Positions 1-12,785 of a DNA stretch of 64,000 nucleotides are shown here, piece by piece (position 1 is the first letter of the stretch; each line of letters starts with the position of its first letter). Source of the DNA: Siphonodentalium dalli. Lineage: Eukaryota; Mollusca; Scaphopoda; Gadilida; Siphonodentaliidae. Position numbers and translations under genes: made by a program. The notes under the pieces are model-generated. The model made no database searches and was not told where the DNA came from. It saw only the letters and a program-made list of their open reading frames with translations. Where the stretch lies: the NCBI GenBank assembly GCA_032622095.1, contig CP136069.1:86512958-86576957 (forward strand), given 5' to 3'.

Positions 1-660
1 TTTAACAACATATATATTTGGTAACTTGGAATGACAACAACAAACGCTCTTTATTTAATCAGTTTTAGAGAATCAACGGACCTCATTAAATCTTTTGAAA
101 CAGATCCATTTTTGGGATTTTTACTGAACATCACATTAGTACTAAAAAAACAAACAAAATTGGCTTTATTGGGAGTGCTAATTAGCCTGGAGTGACCATG
201 CATGCACACGCGAGGAAACAAGTCTGCGACAATGTCGTCACACGAACATCGGTTGACTGGCAGCGTTATTTCTCGGCTTAACGGCTTTATTACGGAATGT
301 TATTCAACTACGAATGGTAAACTTTACATCAGGAAGCATATACATCGGCATTTCTAAGTTGACCAATAAACCACGAAAATTGACTCACGAAAATAAAGTC
401 ATTTAGAGTAGTGTTATATATTCTTATATACTTATGGGCGCTGTCAGGAAAACATTTATGGCCATGACACCGCCCGGTTTGTATTAATTGTGCATTTCTT
501 TTTGACAAACCACTATATTTAATAATGTATAAATGTATTTAATAAAATGAATAAATCCTCATTCATTCGGTATATCCACACACATTCGTAGTAATTTGGT
601 ACACCGAGTATGATACCATGTGATGTTTGTCAGAAACCACAGCGCCTCGCAGTGGAATTA
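1..660. other. No gene recognised
   Basis: AT-rich sequence with no convincing open reading frame, RNA gene or clear repeat copy seen elsewhere in the window. Confidence 0.4.
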
Positions 661-819
661 ATTATTTTAAAAACATCTGGTCAATGAGTACAAACGCTAT
701 TGGAAAACGTTGAGGTTGAACGTTGTGTGTCTCGTGAATGTCTGCTTGTTCGCGCATGCATGGTACTTGGGCCCTTGCATTCATCATATGTGTATGCATG
801 TCAACCCAGTATGAGAACT

Positions 820-1260
820 TAATATTTGTTGGGTCCCAAAAGAATATGAAGGCAGTTTCACTGTTTGCACGGCATGACACATATAAGATCGTTCCGTGTT
901 GATCTATTTCCGATATGTTAGACATAAAGAGCGTTTCATTCGTGCGAAAAATTGAAAACAGCTGGAGAATGGTTGTTGGAGCACGTGAAGCCGGAATGTC
1001 AATATTTCGTGTAATTGTCAACCTATCTTATTCCAAATTACGTAGATGGAATTTGGAAGCTCGAATGAGACGGTGCATGTCCGTTTAATTATGACAGTTA
1101 CACAAAAAAATCTGCTGACGGCAGCAACTGACCCAACTTGAGTTGTCGCTGACTGAAAGTCCATTCACTCGAACTGAAGGCGAAAGCAGAAGCAATATCT
1201 ATACAAGCATATCAAAGAGATCGATTGCACGTTGCGTAATCCTGCTCGTTCTGTAATTAC
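820..1260. repeat. Diverged duplication, copy 1 (pairs with 2560-2870)
   Basis: This stretch shares a series of diverged blocks, in the same order and orientation, with 2560-2870. Shared landmarks are GGGTCCCA, then a GTTCGTGTT-like block, CCTGATATG/CCGATATG, AAAGAGCG, GCGAAAAAT, then GACTG-AAGTCCA, TCGAACTGAA, and ACATCAAAGAGAT followed by GTTACGTAATCC. Short reading frames here do not match any family I know and are broken between the copies. The origin is unknown; it may be an old mobile element or a local duplication. Confidence 0.6.
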
Positions 1261-2559
1261 AAAATAGGTCAAGGGCATGCATGATGAGCTATATATATTA
1301 CAGGTTGACATTATGCTGTGGTTTTTTGGAGGTACATGCACAAGCTCGTCCCGTCTTATTGCACGGCTGTCGGCTGTCACATAATTATTTCAGTATCAAC
1401 ATGTTTAATAATTAATTGATCACTGATCAGATGGCGCATTAAATTGTCTGTTTGCTTTCCTTGAATTTGGGCATGCCAAAAAGAAAAAAAAATAGATTCA
1501 CAGAGCTGTTGAAACATTCTAGAATTAATTTCTGTTTGCTTATACGAATAAAGTGTATGTTAAGGGTCAGAGGCACGTTTTGTCAAAAATTACCTGGTAT
1601 TTCAAAATGGATCCTCTATTTTTGGTATTTCAAAATGGATTTTCTCAAAATCTGCCGGTCAAGAATTTCTTCGTGAAATTTGGTACATTCGATTATTGTG
1701 AGTGACACAATATTTAAGAACCATTGGGTATAATCTTATTTACTTTAGTTTTATGGAATGTACACTATTTAAAAATTCACTGTTTTCAATTATCAAGAAC
1801 TCCTGCAAAATAATTTTTCAAAAGTGCAGTTCATATATCACTGATATCTCAAGATCATGGGCGAAGACTTAATTCTTGATTCGTGAAATAAAATGATTAT
1901 TTTCATTTAAAAAGGCAACTACCATACATATTTCTCTAAATTTGGGAATTTTCATGTCATGTCTGTTGATCAATGAACAATTGCGCTGAGAAGAGTTTTG
2001 AATACATCCTGCAGGTTATTTCCTTATGTGATAAGAATACAGTGTTTGTGTGGACGCCTGGACGGTTGGAAAACAGCTAATATATTTTTATCACCGTTTT
2101 TCTTGCACGTGATTTTTCAACATAAGTTGATCCAAAAGCGAACAAATTAAACTTTCCCACGTCAATCTAATTGATCCTAATTGTCCTTCGTTAGTTGTAG
2201 TTTCGTATGTATACACATATTTAATACTATATTATATAGTAGGCTAGTATAGCTACCATGCAGAGGCAAGCTTCGAGTTTTTTTTTATTGAAATTGATTC
2301 GATGTGAAAACGGGCCGTGGCTCTATAACATTGGTTCTAAATCAGAAAGAGATCATGATGAAAATGTCCCCCTTGACATTCAAGCCACGTGGCGGTTTGC
2401 GCTCCAAAATACACCTAATATTATTCGCTTTTGAATTTTTCCCCAATATCGAAATTGGTCGATAAATACTGGAATTAACTTTATACGCGCATCATATGTC
2501 CCAAAAAAAGAGGCATAGAAGTAATGAAAAAAAAACAGCTTTAAACTTGGTGTTTGGCA

Positions 2560-2870
2560 TGGGTCCCACACAAACAAGTCATGTGCATGGCATGGAACAA
2601 AAAGAGCGTTCGTGTTAGTCTATTCCTGATATGGTAGAAATAAAGACCGCTTGTTTCACTTCTATGCGAAAAATTTAAAGTTATAACTATCCTGTTTGTA
2701 ACCTGATAACACAAATAAGAAATTGCCGACCCAACTTTAATAGTCATCGATGACTGGAAGTCCACTCGAACTGAAAGGTGAAAGCCACGGCGAAGGCAGT
2801 CGCAATGTTAATACATGCACATCAAAGAGATTACGGCGTTACGTAATCCATGCTCTGCCACTCGGTTGCA
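2560..2870. repeat. Diverged duplication, copy 2 (pairs with 820-1260)
   Basis: Second copy of the segment at 820-1260, about 1.7 kb away, with small insertions and deletions relative to it. It lies just before the first copy of the larger triplicated segment. No coding capacity is shared between the copies. Confidence 0.6.
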
Positions 2871-2949
2871 AATCATGCACAGTTGGAAGTGTGGAAGGTC
2901 AGAACACATCTGTTTTTCGATAATGTCATTGTGTTCCTTTGTGGTTATC

Positions 2950-4316
2950 AATTTCAATAAGTTTATAGTAAATTCTAACATGCCCATAGTTTAAACGCGA
3001 TCAAATTGCATGGTTAAAAAAAACGAACTGCAATTGTCTTGGGCCGCGTTTTTATTCAATTAATTCAGGTGTTAAATTAACGTTGTGGAAGCCATTACAA
3101 TAATTTATTTTTCGTGATTGTTTCAAAGGAATTATTATGAATGTCGGGATAACTATTCATGGTATTAGTATTAATAAATATACGAAATATTTAATGTATA
3201 TAGTTTATATCAATCTTATAATTATATGAGAAATGAGCGCTCTTTATTGATCCATGCTGTTGAACAAATTGTAGGGTAAATTTATTTCCTATTGGGTAAC
3301 TGGACGCCTACATGTGTTCCAAAGACTGCCATATATACTTGAAATAACTATTTATAACACGCGGTTATGGCACAGGTCGATTCCGCCTATATAAACTTTT
3401 AACATTTTTTGCCGGAGTCAATTTTGTGAACGACCTTTGATTCAGAATGAAATAACTCTTGCAGAGAAAGTGACAATAAGTAATCATTAACGCAATGAAT
3501 CTCACTAGTAACAGCGCGGTCACAAATTCCCACAAAGTCTGTCGCGCGTGATTCATATAAATAGATTGCAACAGTACCGGTGACTTAAAAAATTCTCTAT
3601 TGATGCAGATGTGTTGTTGGTCAGATATCGTTAAAACAAAATGAGTTGCCACGATCATATTCCTGTTTGTGAATTTTATGCTGGGGAAATTTCTTATTTT
3701 TTTAATGTCATTACTTTCCCGTGTGGTCATACATTTCAATAATTTACATCAGCCATAAAGATCAGTTCAAGTTGGTTGCATCATTGTCCCATTTTGAGGT
3801 TTAATCCATGTCAAATTTTCCATATGGTCAGTTTCCCCGCCAGACCCGTTCCTGATAATGTTTACATAATACATGTATATGCATTATTAGTTTTAATATA
3901 TTCATGTTTTCTATTTCGCAGAAGCGCAGTTATTAATTGTATATTTCGATATGTTCAATATAGACTGTAACACCACTATAACTAATATTAAAAGGCGAAG
4001 TTTCCGGATATTTCATGAATATATGTTTGGTCAAATGTTAAATTGAGCAATCTAAAAACAATATAACAATTATATATATATTTTTTTAAATTTAAATTTT
4101 GATGTTAAATTGAGCAAAAAGATCGAGCAAAAACATTCAAAGTTCAAATTAAACAAAAATAGTGGTTATTTTTTCATTTTTTTAAAAATTAAAGTGTTTA
4201 AACTATCAATATTTATAAGCAAAGCGCACCAAGGAGTATATATTTGTGAGTAAAATAATTGCATATATATATGACTTTCGGCCTAATTTGTCGAAGCGGC
4301 TTTTGATGAGAAAGAA
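2950..4316. repeat. Triplicated segment, copy I
   Basis: First of three diverged direct copies (others 4318-6384 and 6386-7600). Landmarks are CATGCCCATAGTTTAAACGC, AATTAATTCAGG-GTTAAATTAACG, AACACGCGGTTATGGCACAG, GAATGAAATAACTCTTGCAG and, near the end, AAGCAAAGCGCACCAAGGAG followed by the GTCGAAGCGGCTTT block. A 64-codon reading frame at 3776-3970 has a counterpart in copy III, but most differences between the two change the amino acid, so I do not call it a gene. Confidence 0.75.
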
Positions 4317-4317
4317 A

Positions 4318-6384
4318 TTAATTCAATTAATTCAGGAGTTAAATTAACGTTGTGGGATCCACTACCATAATTTAGTTTTGGTGATTGTTTCAAAGGAATT
4401 ATGTCGGGATAACTGTTCATGGTATTATAGTATTAATAAATAGGCCTACACGAAATATCTAATGTATATAGTTTATATCAATCTTATATAATTATATGGA
4501 CACTAAACGCTCTTTATTGATCCATGCTGTTGAATAAATTGTAGGGTAAATTTATTTCATATATGGTAAATGGACGCCTACATGTGTTTCAAAGACTGGC
4601 ATATATACCTGAAATAACTAGGCCCCTATGTATATTATAACACGCGGTTATGGCACAGGTCGATTCCGCCTGCTCAACTTTTAACATTTCTTGCCGACGT
4701 CAATTTTGTGAACCCAAGTATACAAACGACATTTGATTCAGAATGAAATAACTCTTGCAGAGAAAGTGACAATAAGTAATCATTAACGCAATGAATATTA
4801 GTGTAGTAACAGCGGTCACAAATCCCACAAAGTAAGTCGCGCGTGATTCATATAAATAGACAACTGGTGACGTAATAATTTCTCTTTTGATGTAGCTGTG
4901 TGTTGTTGGTCAGATATCGTTCAAACAAAACTAGAGGTGTGACTGTCCCAATGGGACTACGGATACCCCCCTGTTTTTAAAATACTAAGATGTTTCACAT
5001 GTCAGTAAACATTTAGTTAAAATAATAAAATAACAGTTCCCATTGCAGGTGTACAACCATAACCCTAATCTTAAACCTATTGACCGAAAAATGTAGGAAT
5101 AAAAGCTTGGACCATCGATCTATATTACGTCGATGCTTGGACAAAATTATGTATGTTGCGAAAAAAATTCTAAGTCGAAAAAGGGGAATAACTCCACACA
5201 AAAAATGTCGGACAGACGTCATAATCGCAGGTGCACAGGTTCCATGGTACTAAATATCAGTGCCAAGATTAAAAAACATTGACCGAAAAATGTAGGAATA
5301 AAAGCTCGGACAAAATTATGCATGTTGCAAAAAAAAGTTTCTAAGTCTAAAAAGGGGGATAACTCCACCAAAAAATGTCGGACAGATGTCATAATCGCAG
5401 GTGCACAAGTTCCCATGGTACTAAATATCTGTGCCACGTTTTAAAAAAATTGATCAAAAAATGTAGGAATAAAAGCTCAGACAAAAGTATACATGTTGCG
5501 AAAAATTTCTAAGTTTATGAATTTTATGCTGAGGAAATTTCTGAATTTTTTAATTTAAATTTTTATTGTTAAAATGAGCAAAATGATCAATCTAAAAAGT
5601 TTTAAAACATTCAAATATCAAATTAAACAAAAATGGTGGTTATTTTTTCATTTTTTTTAAATCAAAGTTTTTAAACTATCAATATGTATTAGCAAAGTGC
5701 ACCAAGGAGAGTGTTTCGTCTAACATAATCACAAACGCTGATAAATCAATTCAACTATTTCTGCCGATGCCTTGTCTCCTAGCAACCGTGAGCTCATTCC
5801 ACTATAGTGAATATTTGTAGAAAGTCTACAGCCGACTCTGGAGTGACCACCGGTATCGAACGTGTTACGTAACGTTACGCATGGTGGATTGCGACTGTTT
5901 TGTAATTCCTAATTGATTTGTCCATATACGAAACGTTGTATATATGAAGGATTTCACTTTGGAATCATGACTGACTAATTTCGTGGTATGAAATTGAGAA
6001 ATCGCAGGTTAAAATCCGATGAGAAATAGGTTAAACACTAACTATATTTTAAATATTCGCAAGTTGAAGATCGGCTTCAGTCATCGCGATCGAGTCAGCA
6101 CATAAGAGGTGTTGATGAACGTATCAACGGATTTTATCATTTTCTTGTGGATCGTTCTTTTGCCAACACGTCGATACATGACATGATCGGGGGGTATATT
6201 TGTGAGTAAAATAATTGCTCATTACTCAAACCGCTCTCTGAGTCGGCATCTTGTAGATGTTACCGAATATATATATGACTTCGGCCTCATTTGTCAAAGC
6301 GGCTTTTTATGAGAAAGAACTGAATTCATACAAGCCAATAAAACATGATCATGCACCATCGGTTGCGAATAGATTGGGATTGTT
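4318..6384. repeat. Triplicated segment, copy II, interrupted
   Basis: Second copy of the segment. It follows copy I closely from 4318 to about 4934, is interrupted by tandem repeats (4935-5513), resumes at about 5515 with the block around GAATTTTATGCTGAGG, and then carries the AT-rich and CACCAAGGAG blocks near 5690 and the GTCAAAGCGGC block near 6300. It also contains 6000-6170, which reappears in copy III at 7430-7590. The break in homology marks an insertion into this copy. Confidence 0.7.
4935..5513. repeat. Inserted tandem repeat of about 170-200 bp, nearly three units
   Basis: Units begin around GTAGGAATAAAAGCT at 5093, 5292 and 5463 and each contains GGGGAATAACTCCAC, GTCGGACAGA-GTCATAATCGCAGGTG and TTCCATGGTACTAAATATC. 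The sequence opens with a GGTGTGACTGTCC...GGATACCCCCCTG block like the start of the element at 52195. It interrupts copy II of the triplicated segment, so it looks like a mobile element of the pearl-like class. Confidence 0.6.
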
Positions 6385-6385
6385 G

Positions 6386-7600
6386 ATAGTAAATTCTACA
6401 AGTAACATGCCCATAGTTTAAACGCGATCACATTGCATGGTTAAAAAAGCGATCTGAAATGAATGGTCTTGGACACGTATTCAATTAATTCAGGAGTTAA
6501 ATTAACGTTGTGGAGCCACTACAATAATTTAGTTTTGGTGGTTGTTTCAAAGGAATTATTATGAATGTCGGGACAACTTTTCATTGTGTTATAGTATTAA
6601 TAAATACACGAAATATTTAATGTATATAGTTTATATCAATCTTACAATTATATGGACACTAAACGCTCTTTATTGATCCATGCTGTTGAATAAATTGTAG
6701 GGTAAATTTATTTCATATATGGTAAACGGACGCCTATACATGTGTTTCAAAGACCGGCATATATACCTGAAATAAATATGTATATTATAACACGCGGTTA
6801 TGGCACAGGTCGATTCCGCCTGCTCAACTTTTAACATTTCTTGCCGACGTCAATTTTGTGAACCCAAGTATACAAACGACATTTGATTCAGAATGAAATA
6901 ACTCTTGCAGAGAAAGTGACAATAAGTAATCATTAACACAATGAATCTTAGTGTAGTAACGGCGGTCACAAAGCAAGTCGCGCGTGATTCATATATAAAT
7001 AGACAACTGGTGATGTAATAATTTCTCTTTTGATGTAGCTGTGTGTTGTTGGTCAGATATCGTTAAAACAAAATTAGTTGCCAAGATCATTCTTTGTTTA
7101 TGAATTTTATGCTGAGGAAATTTCTGAATTTTTGAATGTCATTACGTTCGCGTGTGGTTACACATTTCAATAATTTACATTAGCCATAAAGACCAGTTCA
7201 AGTTGGTTGCATCATTGTCCCATTTTGAGGTTTAATCCATGGCAACTATTCCATGTGGTCAGTTTCCCCTCCGGATCCGTTCCTGATAATGCTTACATAA
7301 TACATGTATATGCATTCTTAGTTTTAATATATGCATGGTTTCTATTTCGTAGAAGCGCAGTTATTCATTGTATATTTCGATATGTTCAATATGGACTAAC
7401 AGCATACCCACCTCCAAGGCGCCCGTATCTGTAAAATCCGATGAAAATTGGTTAAACACAAACAATATTTTAAATATTGGCAAGTTGAAGAAAGGCCTCA
7501 TCGCGTTAGAGTCAACAGCTGCGAGGTGTTGCCGTGTTGGTGATTTTATAATTTTCTTCTTGATAGTTCTTTTGCCAACAAGTCGGGTTGACTAGAGCTC
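6386..7600. repeat. Triplicated segment, copy III
   Basis: Third copy, most similar to copy I over 6386-7395. It then runs into a block (7430-7590) also present in copy II at 6000-6170, with shared landmarks AATCCGATGA, TTTTAAATATT-GCAAGTTGAAGA and TTCTTTTGCCAACA. The order of blocks in the three copies indicates a tandem amplification of a unit of roughly 2 kb with later deletions. Confidence 0.7.
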
Positions 7601-8757
7601 TTAATTCATAGTACGACGATAGGTGGATTGATAACAATTATTTCCGTTGATCAATTGCATATAAAGTTAAATAAGTGACATAACTGCTCTATACAAAGCA
7701 TAATTAGACTTCAATGAGTTCGTAATGTAATCTTCTAGTATATATACACAAGAGTATATATACATCCACCGATATGCAGGGACAAATGCGGCGAAATGCA
7801 ATGCAGCAGTGTTTGGATAATTATCAGGCGTCATGCATGCACGAGAAAAGAAACATTCAAAACACCAGTCAGTGAGATAGACAATGTTGTAAACTCTGTC
7901 CTTGATGTTTCTACGTCACTGGCCACGTGTGCGTTCGTGATTATTGTCGGGCGGCATTGTTTGATCTTTTCCTGCAACGTTTGGTGATCGCATGCATTTG
8001 CTGTAGTGGGCAATTCACAGTACAACATATTTTTTACATATTCTTATCTAATCAGGATTCGGATGAAACACATGTATGCAATTGGAATGAGGAAAATATC
8101 GCTCTATATAAATCTGTTTCAAGTTGGTTCGCGCAAGATAATTATGCGATCACCAAATTTCACCGACACAAAAATCTGATAATCTGAGTCCCGCCAGAGT
8201 AGAAAAATATATTCTGATAAATATTTTTTAAAGCATCTTGAACAGAGAATAAATAAAGACACTGTGTGGTGGTATGTTTAGTTCTTAAAAATATTCCGGA
8301 TTTTGTTATCGCGTTGGAGTTGCATGGAGTTGTGTCGGCATATTTGGAATTGAATTTGAAAATTCTCTGTCTCCTTGGCTTATCTGTGGTCGTGTTTTTT
8401 CTGTATAATTCCGCGGAAAAATTCGCTATCCAAATGTTCTGATTTATGTACGAAAAGACTTGGAAGTATGTCTGAATATAGATCCGAGCATATTATCACC
8501 CAATTGCCCGCGCCCGCCGAAAACGGCGACCTCAAGGAATTACGTGGGGACGTCAACCATTGAAGACGTTAGTACTCTAAAATATATTTAGTTTCACGCG
8601 ATGAATGAATGTAAGGTCAGTTTCTTAATATATTAACGCATATTATAGACCAACTTGAACAAAACAGATCGAAAATGTCACACAGACTTGAGTCTTCTAA
8701 AAAACAGCGAAAATTATTCTTATCGGCAGATTATTCAATAGCGGTTGACACGAGGAA
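7600..8757. other. No gene recognised
   Basis: Contains overlapping short frames on both strands (7796-8187, 8375-8563) without recognisable domains. No repeat shared with the rest of the window was seen, and no further dystrobrevin exon was recognised although the gene should continue leftwards on the minus strand. Confidence 0.35.
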
Positions 8758-8975
8758 TGACCGTGGTGTAAGGCGGTCGCGGAAAATACTACTGCGGTGT
8801 ACGCCGGTAACGGACTAGATTACCGCGGTGTACTACCGTGTGACCGCGGTGTACTACCGCATGACCGCGGTGTACTACCGCATGGCCGCGGTGTACTACC
8901 GCATGGCCGCGGTGTACTACCGCATGACCGCGGTGTAGTTGCGGTATGACCGCGGTCATGACCGGCCCATAACCT
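8758..8975. repeat. GC-rich 21-bp palindromic minisatellite
   Basis: About six near-identical 21-bp units between 8820 and 8935, each holding ACCGCGGTGTACTACCGCAT or a one-base variant, with degenerate units on both sides. Each unit contains the palindrome ACCGCGGT (a SacII site) and further GCGGT/ACCGC pairs, so single strands could fold into hairpins. It is a GC island in AT-rich DNA. No coding role is apparent. Confidence 0.9.
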
Positions 8976-9279
8976 CGTTAAAGGGGTCGATTAATTAGAG
9001 CATAGCTGTATTTATATCGTGTTAAGTTTTAAATTAACTAAATATATTATTTGATTGGCTGAGTAATACAATTTTGGCTTTTCTGGTAAGAATGTCAAAT
9101 ACCGACATACAGAAGAAATTCACTCGCTTCCACAGCTTGGGCCGGGCAAAATCGCGACATTGCTGGTTTTATGTGGTGGAGGAAACCCACGTGCGCTACA
9201 ATTATGGCAACCGTGACGAACACGCAAACCATCACAGACCTACCAGCAGGTTGCCACGAGTAGCCAGTGCTGGGACTGG

Positions 9280-9303
9280 GAGGCCAATATATATATATAT
9301 ATG
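9280..9303. repeat. (AT)n microsatellite
   Basis: Short run of AT dinucleotides next to GGCCAAT. Confidence 0.8.
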
Positions 9304-9587
9304 AGCAGTGGGCTATTGGACAACTTACCCTATACACATTGGACCATGGAGGTCCCAGATGGTCGCGGAAGGAGCCTCAGGTTAGGTATTGGGGATAAAA
9401 TGAATGTATTGTATATATAATGCAGTTTATTCCTGTTGATAAAGGACTTGTATACAACGATTCGAAATATCCCGAATCACACGCCTGCTTTCGAATTGAA
9501 TTGGAACATAAGATTCAAAATTGAATCAAATCTCGAAGCTTCGTCGGGCCCTAATTTCAGGAAAAGATGCTAATTATAAGATAAATA

Positions 9588-10873
9588 CCGTATTCTCGCG
9601 GGTATAAGACCAGGGGGCCTAGGGAATAAATAGCTTGAAAAGGCATGGGTAGTCTTATACCCCGGAAAAGTTTAGGCCCACCCCAAATTTTGTTCAATTT
9701 CAGCGGTGGTAAGTATTTGATATCAGCTTGTAGACAGAAAAAAAGATTGACGAACTCGAGAAATTTAATATTTATATTCAAAACGGAAAAGTATACTTCG
9801 TAGGCATGTTCGAGAATAATCAATAAAATAAAATAAAGTGAATCTTAAAATCTTATTTGTTTATTAAATTATACTTCCCGTGGAAACAAATCATTAACAG
9901 ACACCAAATACAAAAGAACCGAGTCGCTAACGGCGTATATATGTAGCCATGCGCGGCTATGCGCGTGCAAAGCCACATGTGTCTGTCCAACTACAGTACT
10001 GTAAAAACATATTTTTCGCGTTCAGTGACAACGTCGGTATGTCCCTTCATGTAACCGAACACAGAGAACTGGCTTCCATGTTATGTAAACACACAGTGGG
10101 TATAATAATGAAGCAGAAGGGGAACTTGTCATTGAACAACAAAGTCTTCCAAACTAAGTCAACATTATAACCAAAATAAAGGTTATTGACATTAACATTT
10201 TTAACCTGCATTTTGTTCACGTTTTACAGTATAAACAGTAACTCTATTTATTAAAACACGTGCTTTTTTAGCAGTCTTTTGTCAATGCTGTTAGTGTTAT
10301 ATAATTACACTCACTCGCTTTTGTTAAACATGCAATTAGTCACTATTGTAACATCCTCTATGTGGACAACGGGTCACGAATAAAGCGTCGGGTTTATTAG
10401 TTTCCTAATCGGATTAAGTCTGAACATTGATATAAACTATAGACTACTATAGACTATAGATGCAGGATTTACCCACATTGCTTACAAAATTTAATAGTGT
10501 CATTTCAATCGGCTCGCGATTGAGTGTCATTTATGTCGTGAATTACGGGAATGTTGGACAATAAAACAACAAGACAAGTGTTATTATAATATTTTGATAT
10601 TTACATTTAATTGAAAAAGTAACTTATAGGCCTATTTACCTTTACTTAATCTGGAAGCCGGGGATATTCCCCAATACTCGGCTTTCATCTATTTTTATCA
10701 GTTTTACCCCAATTTTTGGTTTGCAAAGGCCCATATCCGAGTTTAAGCCATTTTGGAGGGGTTATGATTAGGGTTAGCGAGGGGGTGGTCTTATACCCCG
10801 GAAAACTTACTTCTAGTGAAAATACTGGGGTGGTCTTATGCCCGAAAGTGGGCTTATACCCGCGAGAATACGG
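9588..10873. mobile_element. DNA transposon with long terminal inverted repeats, TA-flanked, non-autonomous
   Basis: The left end (9588-9608, CCGTATTCTCGCGGGTATAAG) is an exact inverted copy of the right end (10853-10873). TA dinucleotides flank both sides (9586-9587 and 10874-10875), as for Tc1/mariner/pogo-type insertions. A GTCTTATACCCCGGAAAA block recurs in the same orientation just inside both ends (9651 and 10789). The roughly 1.29-kb body has no transposase-like frame; a 73-codon frame at 9949-10170 is not recognisable. The superfamily is inferred only from the TA duplication. Confidence 0.75.
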
Positions 10874-11067
10874 TATGTTTATTATATTTTCATCAACTTT
10901 TTATGCCAAAATATAAATCATATTCCCACTCCCAGAAGACCGAACGTGTTATTCTACTCTCAAGATGTTATCCTACTCTCAGCATTGCTTCATGACCTTA
11001 ATTGTTGCATCATTCGGTATCTTTGCACATTATTTTAACAGAAATGGCTGGTGATGTTGTAGCTTTA

Positions 11068-11230
11068 ACGAGAGGCCGATCACGATCGGCAGATGTTAAC
11101 CGATCCCTTGGCGATAGTAAGTTACTTGGATCGGAATCATAAACGAGAGTTTTGATGTTGAATTATAGAGTATACTGTTATGTACTATTATAGACAATGT
11201 ACCTAACACAAATTATTGGAATTTATGGGT
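11068..11230. repeat. Dispersed repeat F, copy 1
   Basis: Begins GAGAGGCCGATCACGATCGG, contains CATCCCTTGGCGATAGTAA-like and TTGATGTTGAATTATAGAGT blocks, and recurs at 32544-32730 and 53908-54075. Copies 1 and 3 are followed by a fragment of MITE family A (11240-11290 and 54084-54163), so these two repeats may have moved together. Confidence 0.75.
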
Positions 11231-11659
11231 CACTCACATTTATATAAGAGAATGCACTGGAACAGGATCTGTAATGTTGCACAACAACAGCCTTGGGTTA
11301 AATATGAAAAGGTGACCTAGATATGGAATACTTGGTCAAGAGATTCCAATTTAAGTTTACAATGATAATGTATCAAATTCTACCCACAACAGCCATCAAG
11401 ATAAACACCTCACTACTGACCCATCAGTATCAATTATACAGCAGAGCTGTCAACAAATCACAGGCATTGATTATGTTAAAGGCTGGCATCTCTATGAAAC
11501 CAATAACATTTATAATGACCTCAGACCTTCTGTTGAGTGATGTTCTAGTCTACTGTTAACAGCATGTTATGTGTATTGTTGGCACATTTTTTTAAATTAG
11601 ATACCATAGCTTTCTTTATCTGCTCATTGGCATAAGAGACGTCAGAAAATAATATAACC

Positions 11660-12575
11660 ATATTAAACCAAATTTGGTGTGCTGACTCAGGGTACCCTTG
11701 GCGGAGTTATAATGGTGTTAGCTTTTCAAATTTTGTTAGTAGTAACTTTAAAAAACTTTTTTTTTTTTTAAAGAGTGAATATTTTTTTATCGAAAAAGGG
11801 CCATAACTCACTTAAAAATAGTCCGATCAACCCATATTCGAACTTGATCTGTCTACAGGTATAAAGTATCTCTGGTTACCCTCACACTGATGGCTAAAAA
11901 TAACTCTATTTCCTATAATACAGATTACTGCTTGTCTCCTTCTCTAAGGAGTTGTTAAACTTCATATCACTGGTAATTAATTGTAGACTGCTAGAGTTGT
12001 CTGTTCAATTCTTAGTTGAAAAAGGGCCATAACTTCATTAAAAAATATTGGATCAAACCCATTTTCGAACTCGATCTGTATTTTGAGTTGAGAAACTCAC
12101 ATACAAAATTTGGTTCCTATCAGTTGAGAAATGGTTTATTTATGGAAGCATGCATGAATTCTATGTCAAAGGGCCATAACTCCATTAAACAATATCAGAT
12201 CAAACCCATATTCGAACTCGATATGTATTTTGGGCTCAGAAACTCGCATACCAGATTTGGTGCTGGTCAGATAATTTTTTTTTGAATTATGGCAGCATGC
12301 ATGAATTCTAAGTCGAAAAGGGCCATAACTCCGTAAAAAAAACTCGGATCAAATCCATATTCGAACTCGATCTGTATTTGGTGCTGAGAAATTCATATAC
12401 AAAATTTGGTTCCGATCAGATAGAAAATATTTCAGTTATCGCACCATGCATAAAGTGTCTACAGACAGACAGACAGACAGACAGACAGATGGACAGATGG
12501 ACTAACGAAGAGTGGTCAATCCGGACGTTGACACTATGTTTACCATACTATGGTATGGGTAAACATAAAAATGTA
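11660..12575 (+). mobile_element. Pearl-like element, family E, with core repeats, microsatellite and 3' hairpin
   Basis: Core units of about 150-200 bp repeat the phrase GGGCCATAACTC...GGATCAAACCCATATTCGAACTCGATCTGTATTT (near 11807, 12022, 12170 and 12320). They are followed by an ACAG microsatellite (12463-12492), a GTCAATCCGGACGTTGACAC block and a terminal hairpin, GTTTACCATACTATGG with GGTATGGGTAAAC (12538-12564), then AAAA. Core repeats plus a tetranucleotide microsatellite are the hallmark of bivalve pearl elements, and the short 3' hairpin suggests a Helitron/Helentron-like relative. Reading frames over it are artefacts of the repeats. Confidence 0.7.
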
Positions 12576-12652
12576 TGAGGTCTAACCGTGTGTTTCATTT
12601 TGGTCTGGGTGGTAATAAATTGGTATAGAAAATATAATAAACACAACACAAT

Positions 12653-12785
12653 CAACTGTTCTGAGTAGCGTACAGGTTTTCTCATGAGATGCGAGGATTA
12701 TTTTCACTCGGCTGGCCCCTCGTAAAAATAATCGGTTGCATCTCACTCAAGGAGAAAAACCATATACTATTCAGAACAGTTAACT
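12653..12785. repeat. Imperfect hairpin repeat
   Basis: The ends AACTGTTCTGA (12654) and TCAGAACAGTTAACT (12771) are inverted copies. The inside also pairs: GTTTTCTC/GAGAAAAAC, GAGATGCGAGGATTATTTT/AAAATAATCGGTTGCATCTC. It has the shape of a small fold-back MITE. Confidence 0.65.

Noticed and set aside
3365-3400. tRNA-like GGTCGATTCC box B
   Set aside because: No matching A box or cloverleaf could be drawn; the motif is just part of the triplicated segment.
3776-3970. 64-codon plus-strand frame, with a related 75-codon frame at 7207-7434
   Set aside because: The pair looks conserved, but most base differences change the amino acid (for example C/W, M/V, N/H) and the frame lies in a triplicated non-coding segment. 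Conservation reflects recent duplication, not selection on protein.
12016-12578. Plus-strand frames with repeated KGHN-IK-Y-IKPIFELD text
   Set aside because: The repetition comes from tandem core units of the pearl-like element, not from a repeat protein.
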